Part shown: piece by piece, positions 7,915 through 17,462 of the stretch
How the letters are laid out: every line of letters begins with the position of its first letter
Position numbering within the stretch: the stretch's first letter is position 1
Assembly (NCBI RefSeq): GCF_014648115.1
Contig: NZ_BMQM01000001.1
Coordinates: 62,001-126,000 of the forward strand
Length of the DNA stretch: 64,000 nucleotides
Reading direction: 5' to 3'
Origin: Deinococcus seoulensis
GTDB taxonomy: Bacteria; Deinococcota; Deinococci; Deinococcales; Deinococcaceae
The notes under the pieces: generated by a model
Seen by the model: the letters and a program-made list of their open reading frames with translations, nothing else
The model's database searches: none
What the model was told of the DNA's origin: nothing
Made by a program: the position numbers and the translations under genes

Positions 7915-8463
7915 ATGCAGTACATCGTCCACCGTCCGCGCGTCGGGGTGTTCATCGACACCCAGAACCTCTACCACTCGGCCCGTGACCTGCTGGAACG
8001 CACCGTGAACTTCGAGACGATCCTGAACGTCGCCACGCACGAACGCGAACTCGTGCACGCCATCAGTTACACCGTGGAGCGCGAGAACGAGGCGACCGCC
8101 CGCCCGTTCATCTACAAGCTGTCCACGCTGGGCTTCAAGGTGCGGCGCATGAACCTCACGCTGCACCACGTCACCGACGGCGGCAAGGCCATCTACGAGG
8201 GCAACTGGGACATGGGCATCGTGGCCGACATGGTCCGCATGATGGACTCCATGGACATCATCGTGCTGGGCAGCGGCGACGGCGATTACACCGACATCGT
8301 CGAGGTGCTTCAGGAGCGCGGCAAGCGGGTGGAGGTCATCGCGTTCCGCGAGCACACCGCGCAGAAACTCATCGACGCCGCCGACCGCTTCACGCACCTG
8401 CCCGACATCGAGGGTGGCCTGATGCCTGCGCGTACGCCCAAGGCCAGCAAGACCGAGGAGTAA
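7915..8463 (+). CDS. NYN-domain (LabA/DUF88) protein, putative RNase
   Basis: 182 residues forming one NYN/PIN-like domain. The acidic residues expected at the active site are in VGVFIDTQNLYHSARDL, NWDMGIVADMVRMM and IIVLGSGDGDYTDIVEVL. This family includes metal-dependent RNases, but no substrate is known here. ATG at 7915 has AGGAG (7903-7907) at 7-nt spacing. TACACT at 7798-7803 may be the promoter -10. queA follows after 4 nt, so the two are probably co-transcribed. Confidence 0.85.
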   Translation: MQYIVHRPRVGVFIDTQNLYHSARDLLERTVNFETILNVATHERELVHAISYTVERENEATARPFIYKLSTLGFKVRRMNLTLHHVTDGGKAIYEGNWDMGIVADMVRMMDSMDIIVLGSGDGDYTDIVEVLQERGKRVEVIAFREHTAQKLIDAADRFTHLPDIEGGLMPARTPKASKTEE

Positions 8464-8467
8464 GGCC

Positions 8468-9637
8468 GTGCCAGACGCACCGCAGCCCGGCAGCATGTCG
8501 CCCGTCACCACCCTGAGCGCCGAGCAGGCCGCGCACGCCGACGCGACGCTGGCCCGCCTGAACTTCGACCTGCCGCCCGAACGCATCGCGCAGACCGGCG
8601 CGGAACCCCGCGACGCCTCCCGCCTGATGGTCGTGGGGCAGGCCGTCACGCACCACGTGTTCCGGGACCTGCCGGGCCTGCTGCGCCCCGGCGACCTGCT
8701 GGTGTTCAACGAGAGCCGCGTCATCCCGGCGCGCGTCATGGCCCGCAAACCCGTGGACGCCGCTGGGCACGGAGGCGGACAGGTCGAGGTCCTGCTGCTG
8801 CGCGAGGAGGACCTCCCGGACCTGAGCGCCGAACACGGCCCGCACCTGTGGAGCGCGTACCTGAAACCCGCCCGCCGCGCCGGGAACGAACTGTGGCTGG
8901 GTGACGGCGAGCACCGACAGCGCGCCCGCGTGGTCGGACAACTGGAAGACGGCGCCCGCATCCTGGCGTTCGACCGGGACATCAAACCCCACCTGGACAA
9001 TATCGGCCGCCTGCCGCTCCCGCCGTACATCGACCCCGGCAGCAGTGACGACACGTGGCGGGAACGCTACCAGACCGTGTACGCCCGCGCGCCCGGCAGC
9101 GTGGCCGCCCCCACCGCCGGACTGCACTTCACGCCGGACCTGCTCGCGGCACTGGACGCCGCCGGGGTGGAACGCACCACCGTCACCCTGCACGTCGGGG
9201 CCGGGACCTTCAAACCCGTCACCGGACCCGTCGCCGAGCACACCATGCACGCCGAACGCTACTCCGTGACACCCGAGGCGGCGCAGGCCATCAACCGCGC
9301 CCGCGCCGACGGACGGCGCGTGATCGCGGTCGGCACCACCACCGTCCGCACCCTGGAAAGCGCCTGGGACGGCACGCAGGTCCGCGCGGGCGAGGGCGAC
9401 ACCCGCATCTTCATCACGCCCGGCACGCCCGTGAACGTCCCGGACCTGCTGATCACCAACCTGCACCTGCCCGGCAGCACCCTGCTGCTGCTCGTGGCGG
9501 CCTTCGCCGGAGAGGACCGCATCCGGGCCGCCTACGACGCCGCCCTGCACGGCGAGTACCGCTTCTACTCGCTGGGCGACGCCATGCTGCTGACGAACGT
9601 GCGCGGAATGCAGGCGGCAGGCGGCGGGACGCGCTGA
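8468..9637 (+). CDS. queA: S-adenosylmethionine:tRNA ribosyltransferase-isomerase
   Basis: QueA adds the ribosyl group of S-adenosylmethionine to preQ1 in tRNA to make epoxyqueuosine. At 389 residues it is slightly longer than usual because of an N-terminal extension. Family motifs include LPGLLRPGDLLVFNESRVIPAR, GRLPLPPYI, ERYQTVYA, VAAPTAGLHFTPDL, TLHVGAGTFKPV, GTTTVRTLES and NLHLPGSTLLLLVAAFAG. GTG at 8468 has GAGGAG at 7-nt spacing inside the end of the NYN gene. Confidence 0.97.
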   Translation: MPDAPQPGSMSPVTTLSAEQAAHADATLARLNFDLPPERIAQTGAEPRDASRLMVVGQAVTHHVFRDLPGLLRPGDLLVFNESRVIPARVMARKPVDAAGHGGGQVEVLLLREEDLPDLSAEHGPHLWSAYLKPARRAGNELWLGDGEHRQRARVVGQLEDGARILAFDRDIKPHLDNIGRLPLPPYIDPGSSDDTWRERYQTVYARAPGSVAAPTAGLHFTPDLLAALDAAGVERTTVTLHVGAGTFKPVTGPVAEHTMHAERYSVTPEAAQAINRARADGRRVIAVGTTTVRTLESAWDGTQVRAGEGDTRIFITPGTPVNVPDLLITNLHLPGSTLLLLVAAFAGEDRIRAAYDAALHGEYRFYSLGDAMLLTNVRGMQAAGGGTR

Positions 9638-9659
9638 AGGCGGGCGCCGCCTCGCCTTC
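9636..9659. terminator. Hairpin shared by convergent queA and GNAT genes
   Basis: GAAGGCG (9636-9642) pairs with CGCCTTC (9653-9659). The stem overlaps the stop codon of each gene. There is no T tract, so termination efficiency is uncertain. Confidence 0.5.
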
Positions 9660-10670
9660 CTACTGACCACCCTCCACGGCCCGCCTCAGGGTGACCATGG
9701 CCGCCTCGCGCGTGAAGCCCAGGCGGTCGTTGATGGCCAGCATGGGCGCGTTCCCGGTGTGATTCCCGGTGTGCGAGTGCGTGAAGCCGCGTGCCAGGGC
9801 CGCGCGGGCCGCCGCGAGTTTCAGGGCGAGGCCCAGCCCGTGGCCGCGCCACTCGCGGCGCACGCCGGTCAGGCCGTTGTGCAGGTGGCCCGGCTGCGCC
9901 GGCAGCGTCTGCGCCAGCTGACTGGTGCCCACCCACCTGCCGTCCGGGGCGACGGCGATCATCAGGCCGCGCGGGTCCAGTTCGCGCTGCGGCATCCGCA
10001 TCCGCCAGACCTCGAACGGCCAGACCTGCACGGGCGTCGCGCTGGGCACGTCGGTCAGCAGGGCGCGGATCAGGTCGTAATGCTCGCGGGGCTGCGTGTC
10101 CCAGGGGTCCGCGCCGGGGGCGGTCAGGTCGGCCAGCGACACGATCCGCACGCCGCTCGCCAGTGCGCGGGCCTCCTCGGCGGCGAACGCCGCGAAATCC
10201 AGGGTACGCAGGTCCAGGGTGTTCATCCACATGCGGTCATGCTCGGCCCAGCCGCGCCGTAGCAGGTGCCCGGTCTCCCACCAGCCCTCCCGCAGGCGCG
10301 TGACGGCCACCCGCGCGCCCGCCGCGCGCAGCACCTCCAGGCCGTATTCGACCAGCGCGTCGGCCAGCGCGCCGCGCCGGTACTCCGGGTGCAGCGTGAC
10401 CGTCAGGTCCAGCCACCCGCCATGGTTGTCCATGCCCGGCACGCCCGTCTGCACCGCCCCGACCAGTGCGCCGCCCAGGAACGCCCCGCGCTGCGAGTGA
10501 TGCTCGCCCGGCAGTCGCCCCGCCGCCAGCCGCTCCAGGTTCACGGCGTCCGTGGGTTTCTCCGGGTGCGCCAGCGTCAGCAGGGCCGCGTACCCGGCGG
10601 TTCCCAGGTCACGAAACGACAGGTCGGCGGGGGTTTCCTGCGTGGAAGGCAGCGGGGTGTTCTCGCTCAT
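9660..10670 (-). CDS. Tandem GNAT-family N-acetyltransferase
   Basis: 336 residues with two GNAT folds. The N-terminal one (about 20-160) has GAFLGGALVGAVQTG and LDLTVTLHPEYRRGALADAL. The C-terminal one (about 180-330) has VRREWRGHGLGLALKLA, the acetyl-CoA pyrophosphate loop, and a closing NDRLGFTRE. The acceptor is unknown. ATG at 10670 lacks an SD. An in-frame TTG at 10712 sits 8 nt after TACACT (minus strand, 10721-10726) and would add 14 residues, so the true start is open. Confidence 0.85.
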   Translation of the reverse strand: MSENTPLPSTQETPADLSFRDLGTAGYAALLTLAHPEKPTDAVNLERLAAGRLPGEHHSQRGAFLGGALVGAVQTGVPGMDNHGGWLDLTVTLHPEYRRGALADALVEYGLEVLRAAGARVAVTRLREGWWETGHLLRRGWAEHDRMWMNTLDLRTLDFAAFAAEEARALASGVRIVSLADLTAPGADPWDTQPREHYDLIRALLTDVPSATPVQVWPFEVWRMRMPQRELDPRGLMIAVAPDGRWVGTSQLAQTLPAQPGHLHNGLTGVRREWRGHGLGLALKLAAARAALARGFTHSHTGNHTGNAPMLAINDRLGFTREAAMVTLRRAVEGGQ

Positions 10671-10740
10671 GGGGTGCAGCAGATCACACGCCCGCGCCCC
10701 GCGCAACCGCAATTCAGCGCAGTGTATTCAGTAGCACAGG

Positions 10741-10791
10741 ACGTTCAGCAGGGCGCGTTCAGCAGGGTAGCGGTCCGGCCACTGGGCCGGT
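10741..10791. other. Intergenic direct repeats and hairpin
   Basis: TTCAGCAGGG occurs twice 14 bp apart (10744, 10758). A CCGGCC/GGCCGG hairpin lies near 10774-10790, just past the stop of the gene at 10800, and could end its transcript. Confidence 0.4.
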
Positions 10792-10799
10792 CACTGCCA

Positions 10800-11228
10800 T
10801 CAGTGATCGCCGGGACCGATCGGCTCGATGGGGAAGATGCGGTCCGCCAGGGACTCCAGCCCGCGCGTGCCCGCCCGTTTCTGACATCCCTCGGTGGCGG
10901 TGCACAGCGTCACGTACCGCGTGCGCCGCGCCGCGACGTTCACGCGGTACAGCGCCGCCTCGCTGCGACTGCGGGTGTAATGGCACAGGTCGCAGTGCAG
11001 TGCGCCGCGCGTCTTCGGGTCCAGCGGCGTGAACTCGGCCAGTTGCTCGCCGTGCACCAGCGCCAGTCGGCCGTCCGCGACCGGGTACAGGCCCAGCGTG
11101 GGCGCGGCGGGCCGGGCGGCGTCCTGCTCGCCGAACAGCTCACGGTGCGTTTCGGGGAACAGTTCCCGCAGCAGGTCCCTGACGTCGTGCGCCCGCGCGG
11201 GCGCGCCCTTGTGGTGCGGGTCGTTCAT
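10800..11228 (-). CDS. Small protein with C-terminal treble-clef zinc finger, FBP-like
   Basis: 142 residues. The C-terminal half, [20 protein letters not shown] followed by [11 protein letters not shown], has two cysteine pairs and resembles the zinc-finger domain of elongation factor G-binding (FBP) proteins. That relation is by motif only. ATG at 11228 is leaderless: TACACT then 7 nt on the minus strand. The open frame extends 27 codons further up but lacks support. It is divergent from recO. Confidence 0.7.
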   Translation of the reverse strand: MNDPHHKGAPARAHDVRDLLRELFPETHRELFGEQDAARPAAPTLGLYPVADGRLALVHGEQLAEFTPLDPKTRGALHCDLCHYTRSRSEAALYRVNVAARRTRYVTLCTATEGCQKRAGTRGLESLADRIFPIEPIGPGDH

Positions 11229-11299
11229 CCTGCCCAGTGTAGGGGGGAACGCCGCGCAGCAAAGTGGAAACGGGCACAGGGCCGCCTGCGCAGGCGCAG

Positions 11300-11312
11300 T
11301 AAACTGCACGCT
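11300..11312 (+). promoter_or_regulatory. -10 box of the recO leader ORF
   Basis: TAAACT (11300-11305) then 7 nt to the GTG at 11313. No convincing -35 is present. Confidence 0.6.
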
Positions 11313-11363
11313 GTGACCTGCCTCCTGCCCCGCATCACCCCACCACGCAGGCAGCGCCCTTGA
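11313..11363 (+). CDS. Leaderless mini-ORF overlapping recO
   Basis: A 16-codon frame, [16 protein letters not shown], starts with GTG 7 nt after TAAACT. It ends TGA at 11361-11363, overlapping the TTG start of recO as TTGA. CAGG at 11348-11351 inside it could serve as the recO SD. The same design precedes lacI, the Ser/Thr kinase and ftsY. Translation is inferred from this recurrence, not shown. Confidence 0.5.
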   Translation: MTCLLPRITPPRRQRP

Positions 11364-12097
11364 GGTCCCGCACCGCCAACCGCAGCGGCATCGTCATCCG
11401 CCGCCGCGTGACGCCCGCCGGGGATATCCTGCTGTCGCTGCTGACCCCGCAGGGCAAACTGAAGGCCGTGGCGCGCGGCGGGGTGCGCGGCCCGCTGGCC
11501 AGCCGCCTGAACCTGTTCCACCACGTGCACGTGCAGGTGTACCAGGGACCGCAGAACGACCTTGCCAGCGTGCAGCAGGCCGTGCTGGAGGGCGCGCTGC
11601 CCACCCTGGCGCAGCCGGAACGCTACGCCTTCGCGCACCTGATGGCCGAATTCGCCGACGCGCTGTTCCAGGAAGGCGAGTTCAGCGAGCAGGCCTTCGA
11701 GCTGTTCGCGGGCGCGCTGCGCGGCGTGGCGCACCAGCCGGACCCGGAATGGGTGGCGCTGGTCATGAGTTACAAACTGCTGGCCCTGGCCGGATTCGTT
11801 CCGCAGACCGCCCACTGCGCCCGCTGCCGCGCGCCCGAACCGGCGCACCCGGACCCGCTGGGCGGGCAACTGCTGTGCCGTGACTGCGCCGCGCTGCCCG
11901 CCTACCCGCCGGACTCGCTGGACTTCCTGCGCGGCGCTGTTCGCCGTACCGTGCGCGCCAGCATGGACGCCCCGCTGCCCGCCTCGCAGCGGCCCGCGCT
12001 GTGGCGGGCGCTGGAACGCTTCGTGACCGTGCAGATCGGGAACGTGCAGTCCTGGCGACAACTCGTGCCGCACGTGCAGGCGGCGCCCACGCCGTAA
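11360..12097 (+). CDS. recO: DNA repair protein RecO
   Basis: 245 residues. It has an N-terminal OB fold ([35 protein letters not shown]), an alpha-helical middle, and a zinc cluster CARC...CRDC at about residues 153-175. RecO works with RecR to load RecA on SSB-coated DNA, and in deinococci it supports annealing during repair of shattered chromosomes. TTG at 11360 is the only plausible start and is coupled to the mini-ORF above. Expression may therefore depend on translation of that leader. Confidence 0.95.
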   Translation: MRSRTANRSGIVIRRRVTPAGDILLSLLTPQGKLKAVARGGVRGPLASRLNLFHHVHVQVYQGPQNDLASVQQAVLEGALPTLAQPERYAFAHLMAEFADALFQEGEFSEQAFELFAGALRGVAHQPDPEWVALVMSYKLLALAGFVPQTAHCARCRAPEPAHPDPLGGQLLCRDCAALPAYPPDSLDFLRGAVRRTVRASMDAPLPASQRPALWRALERFVTVQIGNVQSWRQLVPHVQAAPTP

Positions 12098-12121
12098 CGG
12101 CCTACAGGCCCAGCCCCCATC

Positions 12122-12148
12122 TCTACAACCCCAGTTCTACAACCCCAG
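12122..12148. repeat. 14-bp tandem duplication spanning the rsmE stop
   Basis: TCTACAACCCCAG occurs at 12122-12134 and 12136-12148. The second copy contains the rsmE stop codon and the first repeats it just downstream. Confidence 0.85.
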
Positions 12149-12871
12149 TGCGGCGATGGCACCCAGCAGCGCGACCGGCGCCGTCTCGGCCCGCAGGATG
12201 CGCGGCCCCAGCGTGACCGCGTGCGCGCCGCCCGCCACCAGCCGCGCGACCTCGGCGTCGGTCAGGCCGCCTTCCGGGCCGGTGATCAGGGTCACGGGCG
12301 CCGACCAGTCGAGCACGTCGGTCAGGCGGGTGTTCGAGCCGGGCTGCGCGACGAACACCTGCCCGGTCAGCGGCACGTTCCCCAGCGGAACGGGGGCCAG
12401 CACGGGCGGAATCACGTTGCGGCGCGACTGCTTGGCGGCCTCCTGCGCCACGCGGTTCAGGCGTTCGAGTTTCTGCGCGCCGATCTCGCGGGCGTCCGCG
12501 CGGGCCGTGACGGTCAGTTGCACGGCACTCACGCCGAGTTCCGTGGCGGCGCGCACCACGTCGCTCAGCTTGTCGCCCTTCAGCAGGGCCACGGCCAGCG
12601 TGACCGGGTGCGGCGTTTCCAGGTGCGTCTCGATGGCCTCGCCCAGGTGCAGCGTGGCGCGGGCTTCCTCCAGTTCGGTCAGGGTGGCCAGCGCCTCGGC
12701 GCCCTGACCGTCGAACACGCGCAGGGCGTCCCCGGCCCGCAGGCGCAGGACGTGCAGGTGCCGCGCCTCGCCCGGCCCCAGCGTCATGACTGCCGACAGG
12801 GACGGGACCCGCACCCGGTGGCGGGGCAGGTCGGCACGGGACTGGTCGGCATGGGGTTGGTCGGGGCTCAT
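12137..12871 (-). CDS. rsmE: 16S rRNA (uracil(1498)-N3)-methyltransferase
   Basis: 244 residues, a SPOUT methyltransferase. An N-terminal PUA-like part ([29 protein letters not shown]) precedes the knotted SAM domain ([50 protein letters not shown]). It methylates U1498 of 16S rRNA. Its ATG overlaps the prmA stop by four bases (ATGA), so the pair is translationally coupled in the order prmA-rsmE. Confidence 0.97.
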   Translation of the reverse strand: MSPDQPHADQSRADLPRHRVRVPSLSAVMTLGPGEARHLHVLRLRAGDALRVFDGQGAEALATLTELEEARATLHLGEAIETHLETPHPVTLAVALLKGDKLSDVVRAATELGVSAVQLTVTARADAREIGAQKLERLNRVAQEAAKQSRRNVIPPVLAPVPLGNVPLTGQVFVAQPGSNTRLTDVLDWSAPVTLITGPEGGLTDAEVARLVAGGAHAVTLGPRILRAETAPVALLGAIAALGL

Positions 12872-13677
12872 GCGTTGCGGGCGGTCACGAGCGCCCAGTC
12901 GCCGTCGGTTCGCACCTGCACGTCCGTGAAGCCCTCGCGGTCCAGCGCCTCGTGAACCAGCGGCAGTTTGCTGACCAGGATGCCGGTCAGGATCAGCGGC
13001 CCGCCCGCGCGCAGGTGGCCCACGTACGAACCGGAGAGCAGGTCATGCAGTTCCGCGTACAGGTTGGCGACCAGCACGTCGAACACGCCGTCCGTGACCA
13101 CGTCGCCCGGCAGGTCGTCGCCCAGCGTGCCCACCATGAACGCCGCGCGGCCCGCCGGAACGCCGTTCTGCTCCGCGTTCTCCGTGGCAATCGGGATGGT
13201 GACCGGGTCGATATCCACGCCCAGCGCGTAACGGGCGTCCAGCAGCGCCGCCGCGATGGCCAGCACGCCGCTGCCGGTGCCCACGTCCAGCACCGTCTGC
13301 CCGTCCAGGTTCAGCGCCGAGAGTGCCTCGACGGCCATGCGGGTCGTCGCGTGGTGCCCGGTCCCGAAGGCCATGCCCGGCTCGATGATCAGCGGCACCT
13401 GGGTGGACGGCACCTCGGCGCGCAGCCACGGCGGCACGATGGTCACGCGCCCGGCCTGAACGGGCCGCAGGTTCGCCTTGAATTCCGCCTGCCAGTCCTG
13501 ATCGGCCTCGTCGCGCCACTCGCCGTCGCGGATGTCGGCCGGCAGGTCGGTCTGCTCGTCGAAGTACGCGCGGATCAGGCCGGCGCGTTCCTCCAGGCCG
13601 GTCGCGCCGGCCTCCCACAGCAGGTCGAGGTGAGCCTCGCGCGTTTCGAACGTTCCGGGAAGGTGGTAGACCAGCAT
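12868..13677 (-). CDS. prmA: Ribosomal protein L11 methyltransferase
   Basis: 269 residues. An N-terminal substrate-binding region is followed by a class I SAM domain with [18 protein letters not shown], motif [37 protein letters not shown] and the NLYA catalytic-type loop. It trimethylates L11. ATG at 13677 is leaderless (TACACT, then 7 nt, minus strand). It is first in the prmA-rsmE operon. Confidence 0.96.
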   Translation of the reverse strand: MLVYHLPGTFETREAHLDLLWEAGATGLEERAGLIRAYFDEQTDLPADIRDGEWRDEADQDWQAEFKANLRPVQAGRVTIVPPWLRAEVPSTQVPLIIEPGMAFGTGHHATTRMAVEALSALNLDGQTVLDVGTGSGVLAIAAALLDARYALGVDIDPVTIPIATENAEQNGVPAGRAAFMVGTLGDDLPGDVVTDGVFDVLVANLYAELHDLLSGSYVGHLRAGGPLILTGILVSKLPLVHEALDREGFTDVQVRTDGDWALVTARNA

Positions 13678-13825
13678 GCCCTGAAGTGTACCCCGCCGCG
13701 CCGCCGCCGGGAACGCCTGTTTTCTTCGCTCAGCACGTCAAACAGCCCGGCAGGCAACCCGGCCTGACCCGCGCGGGCCGGGTGGGACCCACCCCCCCAC
13801 CCCCGGCGGCATCAATATGAAGTCC

Positions 13826-13854
13826 TTCACATCCACGGGTGCGCGGCTTAGACT
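13826..13854 (+). promoter_or_regulatory. Promoter of the HD-GYP gene
   Basis: TTCACA (13826-13831), exactly 17 nt, then TAGACT (13849-13854). It places the start codon downstream and excludes the in-frame ATG at 13817. Confidence 0.65.
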
Positions 13855-13906
13855 GCCTGCACGACGCACCCCCGGCGGGTGGATCGGTCCGGGAGGCTTG
13901 GGAACG

Positions 13907-16276
13907 GTGCAGAACACGGCGCAGCACAACACGGTGCCGCAACCCGGCCAGCAGCCAGGGTGCGCGCCGGTCACCTCGCTGCGCCTGACCCTGCGGGGCG
14001 ACACGACCCTGCAAGTCGACCCGGCCGCCCCCGCCGCCGCGCGCCACGCCGCGCAGGTGTGGCTGCTGGCCGCCGGGGTGCTGGACCTGCACCGGGCCTC
14101 GTGGGGTGAAACCGTGACCCTGCGCCGCCCGCCGGAACTGCCGGTGCGGCTGCCCGGCATCCGGCGGGCCGGGACGCGCGCCACCCTGCGGCCCGCCACG
14201 CCCGGCGGCGGCCCCACGCAGGTCCTGCGGCTGGACTGGTCCGACCGGCCCGACCCGCCCCTGACGCGCCCGGCCGACCCGCACCTGCACCTGATGCAAC
14301 CGGCCGACCTGCCGGGCGACCTGCTGCCCTGCCTGACCTTGACGCCGGGGCAGGCGCTGACCCGCGCCCGGTCGTTCCTGGCACGCGCGGGGGTGCAACG
14401 CGCGCAACTGAGCGACGGGCACGAACTGTTCGACCTGACCCTGCCCGACCCTATCCACCCCGCCCCGGCCCGACCCGACCCGGCCCAGTCCAGGCCAGGC
14501 CTGACAGCCCCGGACCCGTCGGTGGGTGGCGGGCACGCCCTGCTGATCGGGCCGCCGCAGGCCACCCTGGGCCGCCTGTGGCTGCGCGCCGCGCCGGGAC
14601 CCGACGCGCACGCGGCGGCGCAGGCGCTGTTCGTGGCGGCGCACGCCGCGAACACCCACACGGCCGCGCTGCGCCAGACCCGTTCGGCGCGGCTGGGCGC
14701 GGACCTGCAACGCGCCACGCAACTGCTGCGCGACGGTCACGCGCTGCCCGAGGCGACCCTGCAGGCCGCCATGCGCCTCGTGCGGGCCGACGGCGCGGCC
14801 CTGATCTCGCTGCGGGGCGGGCCGCTGCTGAGCGCCGGGAACCTCGACTGGTCCGGCCTGCACGCCGCGCAACGCTACCTGCGACCGCCGCTGCTGAGCG
14901 GCCCGTCGGGCGTGACCAGCGCCGCGAGCGGCAGCCCGGTCGACCACTGCTCGCCGCTGCTGCTGGACCTCGACCCGGACGGCCTGACCCGCACGCTGAT
15001 GCTGCCACTGAACAGCGGTTCGCTGCCGCAGGTGGCGTGGGTGTTCCAGATGCACCGCTGCCCGCAACCGTGGCTGTCGGACACGGCCGAACTGACCTGG
15101 GACGTGCTGCGCGCCGCCGCCCGCGACCCGATCCACGCGGCCGGTCCGCGCGGCCTGGAACGCCGCGCCCATCAGGCCACCCTGTCACCCACCCTGATCA
15201 GCGTGCTCGACAGTGTCGGTGACAGTCAGGTGCCGTCGCAGATCGCCGGGCGTGGCCTGCACCACCTGCTGGAGACCAGCGGCGCGCACGCCGGGGCGCT
15301 GCTGACCCTGCCGCCGCTCGGCCTGCCGCCCGCCGGGATGCCCGCTGGGACGGCGTTCAGCGCCTCGGACCTGACCGCCTCGGCCGGAGCGGTGGACGAC
15401 CTCTGGACGCCGCAGGCGCAGGAGGTGATGCTGGGCGCCGCGCGGGCCGCCGAGCCGCGCCAGCAGGCGCTGGACCTGCCGGACCCCGCCCAGGACGGCC
15501 CGGTGTTCCTGAGCGTCACGCCGGTCGTGTACGCCGGGCACGTCAGCGGCGTTCTGGCGCTACTGCACCGCCCCGAACCGCCCGCGCCGCAGGTGGCGCC
15601 GCTGCTGAACGTCCTGGCGACCGAGGTCGGCCGGGCCAGCGAGCGGCAGCGGTCCCTGCGTGACCTCGCGCACGTGCGCGAGAAGACCTTCCGGGTGCTG
15701 GGGCGCGTGCTGGAGTACCGCAGTTACGAGACCAAGGGCCACACCGACCGCGTGACCGAACTGGCGCTGCAACTCGGGCAGGCGCTGGACCTGACCAGCA
15801 CGCAACTGGCGCACCTGCGCTGGGGCGCGTACCTGCACGACCTGGGCAAGATCGCCATTCCGGACGACGTGCTGCACAAGCAGGGCCTGCTGAGCAGCGC
15901 CGAGCGGCAGTGGATGCGTCAGCACGTGACCATCGGCGAGACGCTGCTGCGCGAGCAGGGCCTCGTGCCGCCCGAGGTCCTTCAGGTGGTCCGGCATCAC
16001 CATGAACGCTGGGACGGCCAGGGGTACCCGGACGGCCTGAGCGGACACCGCATTCCGCTGCTGGCCCGCCTGTTCGCGGTGGTGGACATCTTCGACGCCC
16101 TGACCAGCGAGCGGTCCTACAAAGCGCCCTGGTCCCCGCACGACAGCCTGCAGGAGTTGCGGCGCATGGCCGGAACGCACCTGGACCCGGCGCTGGTGCA
16201 GGCGTTCATGGACCTGATGGCCAGCCGCGCGGCGCTGCCGGTCCTGCCTGAACCGTTCGACGACGCGCTGCTGTAA
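13907..16276 (+). CDS. HD-GYP domain cyclic-di-GMP phosphodiesterase with GAF-like sensor regions
   Basis: 789 residues. The first 550 or so form two GAF-like sensory regions (about 210-380 and 405-565) after an Ala/Pro-rich N-terminus. The C-terminus is an intact HD-GYP domain: [56 protein letters not shown]. All metal-binding His/Asp positions and the GYP signature are present, so c-di-GMP hydrolysis is likely. GTG at 13907 has GGGAGG at 9-nt spacing and lies about 45 nt after the predicted transcription start. No membrane segment is seen. Confidence 0.9.
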   Translation: MQNTAQHNTVPQPGQQPGCAPVTSLRLTLRGDTTLQVDPAAPAAARHAAQVWLLAAGVLDLHRASWGETVTLRRPPELPVRLPGIRRAGTRATLRPATPGGGPTQVLRLDWSDRPDPPLTRPADPHLHLMQPADLPGDLLPCLTLTPGQALTRARSFLARAGVQRAQLSDGHELFDLTLPDPIHPAPARPDPAQSRPGLTAPDPSVGGGHALLIGPPQATLGRLWLRAAPGPDAHAAAQALFVAAHAANTHTAALRQTRSARLGADLQRATQLLRDGHALPEATLQAAMRLVRADGAALISLRGGPLLSAGNLDWSGLHAAQRYLRPPLLSGPSGVTSAASGSPVDHCSPLLLDLDPDGLTRTLMLPLNSGSLPQVAWVFQMHRCPQPWLSDTAELTWDVLRAAARDPIHAAGPRGLERRAHQATLSPTLISVLDSVGDSQVPSQIAGRGLHHLLETSGAHAGALLTLPPLGLPPAGMPAGTAFSASDLTASAGAVDDLWTPQAQEVMLGAARAAEPRQQALDLPDPAQDGPVFLSVTPVVYAGHVSGVLALLHRPEPPAPQVAPLLNVLATEVGRASERQRSLRDLAHVREKTFRVLGRVLEYRSYETKGHTDRVTELALQLGQALDLTSTQLAHLRWGAYLHDLGKIAIPDDVLHKQGLLSSAERQWMRQHVTIGETLLREQGLVPPEVLQVVRHHHERWDGQGYPDGLSGHRIPLLARLFAVVDIFDALTSERSYKAPWSPHDSLQELRRMAGTHLDPALVQAFMDLMASRAALPVLPEPFDDALL

Positions 16277-16288
16277 CGCTCGCCGCTG

Positions 16289-16391
16289 GAATACGGACTC
16301 CGGTCAAGTGGGCCGCAAAGACCGCTGGGTCCGAGCGGATGCGAGTGGGAGCAAGGCGCCCCTCCGGACATGGAGCGGGCAATCCGGTGCC
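16289..16391 (+). repeat. Palindromic repeat family, partial copy
   Basis: Begins ATACGGACTCCGGTCAAG 12 nt past the HD-GYP stop and continues through TCCGAGCGGATGCGAGTGGG and CCGGACATGGAGCGGGCAAT. The right arm is lost. It lies in the leader region before proC. Confidence 0.75.
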
Positions 16392-16468
16392 TGCGCAGGC
16401 GCGGGCCGTCTGCACAAATGCGCGTCCGGCGGGCGGGCGTCGGCAGGCGCGCACCTATACTGACCCGC

Positions 16469-17260
16469 ATGAAGCTCGTGATCGTTGGCGTTGGGAAACT
16501 CGGACTGGCCCTGCTGGAGGGCGTGACCTCGCGCGGCGTGATTCCCCCGTCCGAGATCGGGCTGCTGGACCTGAACACGGCCCGCGTGACCGAGATCGCC
16601 GAACGCACCGGCGCGCAGGTCGTCACGCCCGCCGACCTGCCGGGCACCGACCGCATCCTGGTGAGCCTGCAACCGCGCGTGTTCCTGGAGGCCGCCGACT
16701 GGCTGGCGCAGGAGAACACCGGGTACATCAGCACCATGGCCGGGGTCAGCGTGGCGGCCCTGACCCGCCGCCTGGGCACGCGCCGGGTGGTGCGGGTCAT
16801 GCCGAACCTCGCGGCGACCATCGGGCGTAGTCAGACGGCCATCACCGGCCCGCGCGAGGCGACCGACGCGGGCGACCTGGCGTTCGCGCGCACGCTGTTC
16901 GCGGCGGTCGGGGACGCCTACGAGCTGCCCGAGCACCTGTTCAACGCCTTTACCGGCATGAGTGCCAGCGGCCCGGCGTACGTGGCCGTGGTCGCCGAGG
17001 CGCTGGCCGACGGCGGCGTGCGCATGGGCCTGCCGCGCCCCCTGGCGAACGAACTGGCCGCCAAGCTGCTCGTCTCGACCGGCGAGCTGCTGCAACTGCG
17101 GGCGCATCCGGGCCTGCTGAAAGACGAGGTCGCCAGTCCCGGCGGCACGACCATCGCGGGACTGGCGGCGCTGGAGAAGGCCGGGGTGCGCGGCGCCCTG
17201 ATGGAAGCGGTGGTGCAGGCCACCCGGCGCGGCAACGAGCTGGGCAAGGATCAGGAGTAG
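16469..17260 (+). CDS. proC: Pyrroline-5-carboxylate reductase
   Basis: 263 residues. ProC makes proline from pyrroline-5-carboxylate with NAD(P)H. The Rossmann start [54 protein letters not shown] and the signature [21 protein letters not shown] are all present. ATG at 16469 stands 7 nt after a consensus-like TATACT (16456-16461), a model leaderless start. No -35 is visible. Confidence 0.97.
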   Translation: MKLVIVGVGKLGLALLEGVTSRGVIPPSEIGLLDLNTARVTEIAERTGAQVVTPADLPGTDRILVSLQPRVFLEAADWLAQENTGYISTMAGVSVAALTRRLGTRRVVRVMPNLAATIGRSQTAITGPREATDAGDLAFARTLFAAVGDAYELPEHLFNAFTGMSASGPAYVAVVAEALADGGVRMGLPRPLANELAAKLLVSTGELLQLRAHPGLLKDEVASPGGTTIAGLAALEKAGVRGALMEAVVQATRRGNELGKDQE

Positions 17261-17367
17261 GTCGGTGGGAACGCCGGTCGAGTGGGCGGCACGTTCCGTT
17301 CGACCGGTGAAGCAGGCTGGCAGGTCGCCGCACGGGCAGGGAAGAGCAGGTGAGGCGGGTCAGACTC

Positions 17368-17398
17368 TTGCAATTCTGAAAGCGCTTTCAAGTATACT
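17368..17398 (+). promoter_or_regulatory. lacI promoter with LacI-type operator
   Basis: TTGCAA (17368-17373) and TATACT (17393-17398), 19 nt apart, enclose a perfect 14-bp palindrome TGAAAGCGCTTTCA (17377-17390) with the central CG of LacI-family operators. A near copy lies at the sugar operon promoter, so autoregulation is likely. Confidence 0.8.
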
Positions 17399-17405
17399 TC
17401 CGGGC

Positions 17406-17462
17406 ATGTTTCACCCTCTGCGTCCCTTCTGCCCCCGGCCCACGGCGGAGCGCCCCTCATGA
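17406..17462 (+). CDS. Leaderless mini-ORF overlapping the lacI-family gene
   Basis: 18 codons, MFHPLRPFCPRPTAERPS. The ATG is 7 nt after TATACT, and the TGA overlaps the regulator start as ATGA. GGAG at 17447-17450, inside the mini-ORF, is the SD for the regulator with 8-nt spacing. Translation is inferred. Confidence 0.55.
   Translation: MFHPLRPFCPRPTAERPS

Noticed and set aside
13817..13906. ATG start 30 codons earlier for the HD-GYP gene
   Set aside because: It lies upstream of a well-formed promoter (TTCACA-17-TAGACT) and lacks an SD. GTG at 13907 has GGGAGG.
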